Origin: Sweltsa coloradensis
Taxonomy: Eukaryota; Arthropoda; Insecta; Plecoptera; Chloroperlidae
DNA length: 64,000 nt
Direction: 5' to 3'
Assembly (NCBI GenBank): GCA_024449915.1
Contig: JAMZAV010001300.1
Span: forward strand, 62,001-126,000
The position numbers were made by a program, and so were the translations under genes. Below are positions 55,993 to 64,000 of this stretch, in pieces (the stretch's first letter is position 1; every line of letters begins with the position of its first letter). The notes beneath the pieces were generated by a model. The model worked only from the letters and a program-made list of their open reading frames with translations. It was not told the origin of the DNA and searched no databases.

Positions 55993-57690
55993 TAATATGT
56001 GTATTTCAAATAGTTTCACAACAACACCTAATATTTTGCTAACTGTAACTCCACTGGTTATGTTATTGGCTACCTTGCTGTCGACCCTCCATTCGAAATA
56101 CTTAAGTTTCTTTACAATATCACATTCATTTCAATGCCATGGTGGCTGCAGATGCCATTGTATTGATATACCCACTTTTGCAAACACACTTCTTTGACAC
56201 ACACGATCATCCTGCATCTTTCCTCTCTGTATTTAGGCCAGTTTACTTAAAGCGCGAACGTTATTTCTATGAGCGGGACAAAATTGGCGACTAAGAGAAT
56301 GGCCCAATTCATTTGAGGAAAGGATGTTGAGACCTAGAAAAATTTGTTTCATTTGATAGGTTTTAAATATTTAATAATACATTATATAGATCATGGCACC
56401 AATCAGCAAACCATATGTTGAGAAATTCAAAGGAAGTTACTTATCTTTGATCTCATGGAGTATAGGCCCTATAGTTGTATCCAACAAACATCACATGGTC
56501 TGTTAACGGAATGCACTATAAGCTTCTAACAGGAAAGTATAGCAGGGAAAACTCCCAACACAAAGGAAGATAATAGATTTGTTTGATTATCAAATAACAA
56601 AATACAACATCATAACCCCACGATACAGGTATATTCGATATTCCTATAAAAGAGTTATTACAACTTTAACTTATTATAACTAATTTAAGTTTATATTTAA
56701 TTTAATTTATATAGTTAACCATTTATATTCACTTTTATTTATATTATTTGTACTAACTAACGTTAACTAACATTCACTTATCTTTTTTTTAAAAACGACA
56801 AAACGGTTTTAGCGATTTTACCAATACAAATTAATTTCATTTATTTTTCTTCTAAAATAACTGTTATAGTGTTGTGTAATTTTTATTCCCTTTGTCTTAA
56901 TTAATTGAAATCATCACTCCTCCATGATAACTACGATTCCAGAAGTAGACTCATAATATTTCGTTTGCTCGATCTTAGCACTAGTTAAATTACGACTCCA
57001 AATTCCCTAGGTTTCCATCCTTCACTGATAACCTAAGTAATTCTAGAAATCCGTCCGTGTGGTTTTAGTTATGAAACAAAATTTCATAGAACTAATAATA
57101 CAAGGACTGTGAATAAGACAATAAAGAAACAGTATATTTCAATGAACTCTTGATTTATTCAAAGAATACTTCCCACACATTTTATAAATCCCACCTACAT
57201 CCCACCTACATCTTTCTAAAACTAAGGCAAGACAACATTTTATAAAATATATAATTTTTTCAGAGTATATTTCATTTATTTACGACTTGTATAGCTGTTT
57301 ATCTCCATCCTTGTTTTTTTTTTATTACGAAGATGCTTCACCATACTCATTATATCGTGCACATGTTGTTTTTAGGACAACATACCCTCGAACCGTGCTC
57401 GAAATAATGGATTTTAGATAGCACCCGTGGCTGCATTTTCAAAGTTTTGCTAATCAACATTTGGACAATAAATAATCCAAAACACGTTTCACAACACATT
57501 TGTCTATATATATTTTTCGTATTTAAAACTACTTTTCCATTATTTTTTATAGTTACAAACCGATTGGACATTCTTTGTTTTACCGAGATATCAGCTGTCG
57601 CAATATAACACCACCTGATGAAATTCAAATGAGTCATACGGAATTGCAAAGACAACACGTTTACATTTTAATCGAACTTTGTAGACAGAC
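55993..57690. other. AT-rich spacer, no gene recognised
   Basis: No exon or RNA gene is supported. A 102-codon minus frame at 57350-57658 has ordinary intergenic composition and no recognisable motif. Confidence 0.4.
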
Positions 57691-57695
57691 GTGAA

Positions 57696-59180
57696 GTGGA
57701 TGCATCTAATGGTTTAAGTGCAAACCAGCATGGTTTCAGGAAAGGTAGGTCAACGCAAAGTGCCCTTCTAGCATTTACATATTTTATCTTTAAGGGATTG
57801 ATAAACGTAATGGTAAGATTGGAGCTGTCTTTGTTGATTGTTTGTTGTTTGCTTTTAGGAAAGCATTTGATTCCGTACCTTTTTTACCTCTTTTAATAAA
57901 ATTAAAAACCAGGTATAACGAAAGTCCTTATTTGCTATCAATTTTGGCGGATTATTTTTTAAATAGAAAAATGTTTTAAATCTTGCAAAATATAGTTCAA
58001 AAGTATTCAATATTTTGTGGAGTACCCCAAGGATCAATATTAGGACCCTGTTATTTATTCTTTACATAGATGATAAATCTACTATAATGGAAGGCATCAA
58101 TTATATCTTATATGCTGATTACTTGGTCTTTTATTTAGAAGGTGTGGATGTCGAAGAGATCGTAAGACGTCTTCAAGAAGTTCTAAAGAGGATGGATGAT
58201 TGGTTTAAAACTCAGGAACTTGATATTAATTATAGTAAAACAAATTTTATGATTTTTCATAAGGCTAATGATAGAAGCATGAATGATATATTCATTTGAC
58301 GTTAAATTGTAATGGTAAGTTAATTTCTAGAGTGTATGAATTTAAATATCTTGGAGTTTTCTTAGATTGTAATTTAAATTTTAAGAAACATTATGAATAT
58401 GTGTGTAATAAAGTATCATAAGTAGAATGAAGAGGTTTGTAACTGAGAGAATGTTGAGGTTACTTGTAGATTCTTATATTCACTCTGTTATTGATTATTG
58501 CTTAGTGGTTTGGGCAGTAAGACCTTCTACTGAGTATGTTGTACTCCAGAAGAGAATTGACCATCTGTTTGATTCATTTCCCTTGAGCCAAGATTTGCAG
58601 TCTGATTGTTTCACGATTGACATACATAGTATTACAAAGTACATACAAAGTATTGAAAGATATGTTTTTAGGTATTCTACCCAATATTTTTAAAATTGTT
58701 GATCGTGATAGAAATTCTACTTTAATAAACTCATTGGAAGTTCCTAGATTAAATTCTGAAGCATTTAGAAAGTCATTTATGTACAGAGGCGTATCCTATT
58801 GGAATTCAATTTCTTATGATATTAGAAGCCAGTTTACTGATCTAGGAATTATACAATTTAAAAGTAAAATTGAAGCAATGATAATGAATCAAAGAGCAAA
58901 GAATTGATTTTTACTATTTATTTGTAGGTTATTGTCTGTGTGTTTGTGTAATGTTAATTTACCTTCATAAGTTCTTATTAATGATTTTGCTTTTCTCTTT
59001 GTTTGTTCATTATTGCTTTGATTATGATATAAACAATGCATTTTCAATTATATTTTTCTGCCTAGATTGTCTGGTTGCCGCCCACTGATGGAGCTTGCAA
59101 CTTGAGTTATGTGTCCTGTATCATTGCTGTGATCAGTTTGACATGAACAATTTTAAATAATTATATATCTGATATAATTA
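57696..59180 (+). pseudogene. LINE reverse transcriptase, decayed
   Basis: Reverse-transcriptase motifs occur in order but in three frames: N-Q-H-G-F-R-K-G-R-S-T (about 57723), F-D-S-V-P (about 57867), G-V-P-Q-G-S-I-L-G-P (about 58019), Y-I-D-D (about 58064), the catalytic box as Y-A-D-Y (about 58110, where active enzymes have Y-A-D-D), then Y-E-F-K-Y-L-G-V-F-L-D (about 58336) and the C-terminal W-N-S-I block (about 58800). At least one in-frame stop and several frameshifts break it. The coding part ends with TGA at 58905-58907; a 3' UTR and a TATAT-rich tail follow to about 59180. This is typical of a CR1/Jockey-type non-LTR element; endonuclease and 5' parts are missing. Confidence 0.8.
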
Positions 59181-59345
59181 TATATATGATTCAAGATTTT
59201 TTGGCCAAAAATGTTTTATTAAGATTTGAACACAAAAATGAAGATTGAACACAAAAATAATGATTTCGTGTTCGGTGGTTTCTTCCGCAAAAGTTTTGAT
59301 TATACTCCCTGATTTGCTGTTCCTGATTTTTGGCAAACATCATAG

Positions 59346-59557
59346 GGTGTTTTCGGAAACCTTGATCTGGTTAACCCGACCGGATCCCGACATAAATTGG
59401 CGTTCGGAAACCAGCCCGATTCAAAGTATCTGCGTTCGAAAAGCTTAAGAGATCCATCGGATCACGTAATCGGGTTGGATCTAAGTGATCCCTAATCAGA
59501 GAAGGGTCAAGTGGGTTGGATCCGATCCGATCGCTTCCGAGGTTTCCGAAAACAACC
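59346..59557. mobile_element. Small MITE with GGAAACC-type TIRs
   Basis: GTGTTTTCGGAAACCT at the left and AGGTTTCCGAAAACAAC at the right are inverted repeats about 210 bp apart. The interior is rich in GGATC and GATCCGATC repeats. CAT precedes and follows the element, a possible 3-bp target duplication. No transposase frame. Confidence 0.55.
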
Positions 59558-59584
59558 ATATTCGTTTGAGTGGGATCGTCTAAT

Positions 59585-59705
59585 AAATCAGTTTTTTTTC
59601 GTTTCGTTTATCTTTTTTAATGTTTTTTTTCTTTTTCTTTTCTTTTTTCCTTTTTTCTCTTTCTTTCTTTTTTCCTTTTTTTCTTTTCTTTTAATTCTTT
59701 ACCTT
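59585..59705 (+). repeat. T-rich low-complexity tract
   Basis: About 120 bp of T and C, mainly TTTTTTC and TTTCTTTT runs. Any frame through it is meaningless. Confidence 0.8.
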
Positions 59706-59759
59706 TCTTTATATTTGATTCATTCATTAAAATGCATATAATATCATTTTTATTTGCTA

Positions 59760-59945
59760 CCAAAATTGTTGTGTTTTAATGCATTGTTGTGTAATACTAC
59801 TATTTCAAATATTTACGAAAATGTAGTTTATTGTTGTTTCTGCATCTATGTAATTAGATTTATTTACTTGTCCTCCTTTGTAAATCAGTTTTATAACTGA
59901 ATAGGATAGACGTTAAATAAATAATAAATAAATAAATAAAATAAA
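59760..59945 (+). mobile_element. LINE 3' tail fragment
   Basis: Carries TTACTTGTCCTCCTTTGTAA, TATAACTGAATAGGATAGAC and GTTAAATAAATAATAAATAA, the fullest of the four tails (4400, 27990, 40745 and here). Confidence 0.5.
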
Positions 59946-61054
59946 AATATATAAATAAGATGTCCTTTATTATCGATCATTAACATGCGAAATCAAGATA
60001 AGAATACCTTCTCAAGACCATCAATGAATTTTAACTGAACTCTCACTTTACATCTTACTGTATTCTTAATATTCGGTGCGTGAAGAGGAAAACTTATTTT
60101 ATAACGTTGTTGATGTTAACAGGTTAATTGTTTGAAATTTGTGAAATATAATCAGCTACCGTGCTTGATAGTAACCTATTATTAGTTCATTGCTCTCCAA
60201 ACTACGTTTAATAATTAAGTTTTCTAGTTGATGCTATCTCAACTGTACGAAGTTAATAGTTAATTTACCAACACCCTGTCATCAGTTTTCGTCAAAACGT
60301 TTCTTGGTAGCTTAGGCATACTCTTGGCTTTTATTTTCTCGTTACTTACCCGGAAGCCAAACTATTTGGTCATATAATATAAAGTACATGTTCACATTTA
60401 TATTTCGTTTTCGTTTTTGTTTCTACCAAAGAATAATAGAAACTCACTGAATAGTTCAGGTCGTCCGTTTGTTTGAATACATTTTGTTTTGCAGAAGCTG
60501 ATAGCATAGAGTTTAAAGTGTGGTTAGTGGCCCAAATGCGCCGTACAGTCTAACAAACGTCGGCGCGTAGTACATAATCGCCCTGACCAATGACGTGTCT
60601 GCAGTTATCTGCTGTACCTGTACCAAGCATCGGTTACAGATAATCCAAATGACCTTGGCCTATATAACAGATAGCTTTTTGAAATAGAATACCAATACTC
60701 TGTTCAGCTTCATCCCCAACGGCAACCGGTGGCTTTCAAACAGATTGGTTCATTACATCACCGTAGTTAACTCATCTATCGGAAGATTTTCTCTGTTTGA
60801 ATCAAAGGCAATCGTCATTTACTAAATTGGACATATTTTTTAGGTTAATGATAAACTAGGTCATCGACTATATGGGTATATGCCAACAAAACAATAACAA
60901 TCAGGCTAAAGTGAAGGATGTCAATAATTAAATTTGGTTTTATACTATGTTTAAAACGTTCACTAAACTCAAATCTTAAATTCAAAATATAGCTGAACTT
61001 ACAATTAATATGGTTTCTCCTTCATCTAATAAATGTTGGCACATCCATTATAAT
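59946..61054. other. Spacer with a promoter-like patch at 60.6 kb
   Basis: TATATAA at 60661-60667 stands in a GC-richer patch with CCAATGACGTG and GGTTACAGATA upstream and TTCAGCTTC at about 60703. The TATA-to-initiator distance (45 bp) is too long for a standard core promoter and no downstream exon is seen. Confidence 0.3.
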
Positions 61055-61425
61055 ATTTCCTTGTTTTATCTTCATTTAAATTTAAAAATCAAAAGATAAG
61101 AGTTCTCCTGTCTCTATACCCGAGTGGCGCCCAGCATAAAACCCAGCCTGACTGAAGGAAGATCAGGTAAATGTGTTAATTAGTTTGAATATTTTGTAAT
61201 TGTCATTGTCATTAATTGACATTGCCAATGTCGCTAAAATATCCTTTCCCACACAACAAATAAAAACACAACAATGACAATTACAAAATATTCAAATTAA
61301 TTAACACATTTACCTGATCTTCCTTCAGTCAGGCTGGGTTTTATGCTGGGCGCCACTCGGGTATAGAGACACGAGAACTCTTATCTTTTGAATTTTAAAT
61401 TTAAATGAAGATAAAACAAGGAAAT
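61055..61425. mobile_element. 371-bp near-perfect hairpin (155-bp arms)
   Basis: Arms 61055-61209 and 61271-61425 are reverse complements with only a few mismatches, separated by a 61-bp loop. Both arms carry TATACCCGAGTGGCGCCCAG and CTGACTGAAGGAAGATCAGG on the relevant strand. No ORF and no clear target duplication. A foldback MITE or a local inverted duplication would look like this. Confidence 0.9.
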
Positions 61426-61712
61426 CCGACTTAAGTTATTTTTGAATTTTTAAGTTAATGAATAAACATTTTTTAAATCGATTACTTCCACAACGTATTA
61501 AAATATAAATTCAGATGCTCATATTGATGAACATAATGTATTTAATCTACCTATCACCGTATATACAATCCCAAGCAAGTAAACCACTGATAATCAGTTA
61601 TGTTACTGAGTGGGTAGACTCTAAATACGAATTTATATTTAAGTTTTATATCATTTCAGCACTCCTGACGAAATAAATTCTTATTCATTATAATTGCTAG
61701 TTCTGTTGAATT

Positions 61713-61964
61713 TTTTTTGTGGGAAGCCTGTCCAGGGTGCAATTCATGCCACTATTCAGATGTCTAAGTAGGTGTTGCGGATAGGACAATTGTGAAGGGA
61801 TGTCCGAGGGCTGTTTAAGAGGAATCAATCTCCTGCATTCGCATTAACGACAGAGGAAAACCACGGAAAAAACATCAGTCAGGATTGCCGGTCTCGAAGG
61901 GGTTTGAATCCGGGACCTCCCGAATCAGAGTTGCGCGCTTAACGCTCGAGCTAACACTGTCGAT
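61713..61964 (-). mobile_element. SINE family S, copy S3 (near full length)
   Basis: On the minus strand it begins TGTTAGCTCGAGCGTTAAGC (box A part), has box B GGATTCAAACC (one base off the usual GGTTCAAATCC), then the S body to GGACAGGCTTCCCAC and a run of A at the 3' end (T-run at 61708-61715). Layout equals S1. Confidence 0.8.
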
Positions 61965-62512
61965 GCGTTTTTCTGTTTTGTTTGTTTACGTGTGCTGGGT
62001 CCGCTCTAATGTGGGTCTTTGTACAATAATTTGGTTTTTAGAATCATTCATTCAAATGCAAACTTTTGTATTTCAAAGGAATGCATTTTTAAGGCTTTCC
62101 ACGCGAGACTTTGCTCTACGTCTAAAAAAACCATTCAAGGTCTGTTAACCCCCACCCCCTCCCCCCTCCAACAACCTCTTTATCTAGTGGTCGAATCAAC
62201 GACCTACAGTCGATAAATCGTACCATCAAGAAAAGTATTCATATCTTTACTTGGAAGAAGATAAAGAAATATGTATCAAATTGATATACATCTGCATAGT
62301 TTTTTTTATGTGTCTAGACAATATTCGTGTTTCTAACAATAGTGTTGGAAATGTATGAAGTCTGTCACAGCATGCCTCTCAATAGTTTGTACGCGGAAAC
62401 CATATCACGTAACATAACTCAATTATGTTGAGACGACGACCCCTAGACAAGTTTTGAATGTGCCTTGGGCCGTTGACAGTGATCAGCTAAAATACTTATT
62501 TGGTAGCATACA
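61965..62512. other. Spacer, no gene recognised
   Basis: A C-rich run lies at 62149-62168. No exon or RNA signal. Confidence 0.4.
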
Positions 62513-63390
62513 TTAGGAAACGCTCAGTTGGACGCGTTGATAAGCGAGCACGTGCTATAGCTAGACCCACATTGCACATTTTTAAAAATTTTTAAAATTG
62601 CGACGTTCGCTGTCCACAGGGCCGAAGAATGACCGATTGATCATTAGATCAAAAGTTTTCGAAATTAATCGAATGAAATAACATCATTGAAGTTAACGGT
62701 AATCGAACTCGATAATTTTAACATAACCAAAGTGAATTTCACACATCTTCGGAGAAGAATACGAAGCGGCACCGTGGTTAGAACTTCTAGTCCAATATTA
62801 TTTTATTATTGCCAAGGTATTTGGGTAACCCGTGTGTAAACCTTTACTTTGTGGATAAAATCCACCGCCATCTAGCTAGAGGACCTTGACTCCTTGGGAA
62901 CACTTTTTAAACTCTTTGGTGACAAATAATACACTGCTCCCTTGAAAGTATTTTGATTACTTCTAGGTGGCATTGCATTAGAAACTTCGCGCGTCTTTTC
63001 GTTGCCATAGCAACGTTACTTTTGTTATAATGTAATTTCCATCTACACTATTTATCGGATCAAAATAAAATTAACATATTCGTGACCGGACGGACATTAT
63101 AAATGATTTGGCCACCTCAGATTTTGTCGCCGTTTAGTTTGAAAAAAAAACTTTCGATTAACTTTGATTTAACTTTGTAACGATTTTGCCACAAAACTTT
63201 TGGCATTCAATCGAGAACGAAGCTTGCGGATGGTCCAAATTTCAACTCGATCTGAGCCTCCGTTCGAACGTTATGGCGAGACATACAAAAAAAAAAAAAA
63301 TAAAAAAAATAAATAAATAATAAAAATAACAAAACCAGTGACTATTTATTCCGGCAGAGTCAAATGGAAACGCTCGCTTCGCTCGCTTAA
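62513..63390 (-). mobile_element. Family Z non-autonomous element, copy Z2
   Basis: The left end is TTAGGAAACGCTCAGTTGG and the right end is AACGCTCGCTTCGCTCGCTT, as in Z1. From GTTGCCATAGCAACGTTAC (about 63002) on, it follows Z1 closely. The 400 bp between the left end and that point differ from Z1, so the interior has been exchanged or Z1 is deleted. An A-rich run lies at 63285-63340. No ORF. Confidence 0.7.
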
Positions 63391-63699
63391 TTAAGGGATG
63401 AAAGTCATTTTAAAGACACATATCCAGTCATATCCTGATTCACATTTGCACACTGCGATTTGATTCAGTTTTTTTCCATATGTATGTTTTTACATAAAAT
63501 ACGAATCTCGTACAAATAGGATTGGGTGGATTTTTGTTGCTTAACGTTTCTATTGTTGCAATATTGCGATTTGAGATGATAAGTAATTATAGATGACGGT
63601 GAAGGACAATAATTACAAGAACGAAAAACATTCCTTATGCAGGATTCTTATAAACGTTCTCCTAGCGTCATACGCTTCACCCAATCGTATAAAATAAAT
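63391..63699. other. Spacer, no gene recognised
   Basis: AT-rich, no signal. Confidence 0.4.
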
Positions 63700-63965
63700 A
63701 AATTTTTGTAGGATGCCCGCTGTAAGGTATACACATAAGAAGGTGTAGGTATGACCCTCTTCAGGTGTATAACTATAGGTATATTGCGGATAGGACAATT
63801 GTGAAGGGATGTCCGAGGGCTATTTAAGAGGACTCAATCCCTTGCATTCGCATTTATGACTGAGGACAACCTCGGAAAAACCTTCAGTCAGGATTGCCGG
63901 TCTCGACGGGATTAGTGAGCGCTTAGCGCTCGAGCCAACACTATCGTATGAGCCACCGCGGTCGA
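63700..63965 (-). mobile_element. SINE family S, copy S4 (box B deleted)
   Basis: The body matches S1 and S3 (GTGAAGGGATGTCCGAGGGC, CTTCAGTCAGGATTGCCGGT), but after CTCGACGGGATT the sequence jumps to AGTGAGCGCTTAGCGCTCGA, removing about 25-30 bp that hold box B and the T-arm. Box A-type text remains. Confidence 0.75.
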
Positions 63966-64000
63966 AATAGAAAACATTATAGCCTACGAATTTCTCCACA

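Noticed and set aside
1..64000. CRISPR arrays, bacterial operons, ribosomal RNA genes
   Set aside because: No spaced short direct repeats of CRISPR type, no ribosome-binding-site-led gene strings and no rRNA-like conserved blocks were seen.

Overview
The window looks like nuclear DNA from an arthropod, probably an insect with a large, transposon-rich genome. The evidence is AT-rich spacer, GT-AG introns of 1.5 to 13 kb, an arthropod-type initiator (TCAGT), tRNA-derived SINEs, decayed non-LTR retrotransposons and many small non-autonomous DNA elements. A hemipteran is a plausible guess, but nothing here proves the order. There is no sign of bacterial or viral gene organisation.

One host gene can be assembled with confidence. 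It lies on the minus strand from about 45.09 kb to 17.77 kb and encodes a 241-residue small GTPase of the RASL11/RERG group. Exon 1 is non-coding (44949-45090) and sits behind a core promoter at about 45.06-45.12 kb. Coding exons are 36865-36980 (ATG at 36943), 34703-34759, 21496-21572, 19815-20003 and 17774-18097. All phases join without a break and G1, G3, G4 and G5 motifs are present in order. The 3' splice site of the fifth exon has been tandemly triplicated.

Everything else is mostly repeats. To the left (0-17 kb) are a LINE 3' fragment, copies of a group of elements with related ends (called W, X, Y and Z here), a broken zinc-finger gene with an 81-bp coding minisatellite, a GC-rich TTA-flanked MITE, and a nested W/SINE/X insertion at 12.4-14.4 kb. 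The large intron 3 (21.6-34.7 kb) holds a 177-bp satellite, a CpG-rich promoter-like segment at 25.9-27.4 kb, and W and Z copies. Introns 1 and 2 hold a promoter- or LTR-like segment at 35.5-36.1 kb, a 376-bp tandem duplication, a tiny TIR element and an X copy. Upstream of the gene (45.3-64 kb) are a 1.38-kb foldback, a nine-unit heat-shock-element-like array at 55.31 kb, a hairpin built round half a tRNA, a decayed LINE reverse transcriptase at 57.7-58.9 kb, a 371-bp hairpin and more SINE and Z copies.

Labels used: W, X, Y and Z are DNA elements with related ends; S is a tRNA-derived SINE; R, T and U are other dispersed repeats. Element ends, identities and copy counts were judged by eye and are approximate.
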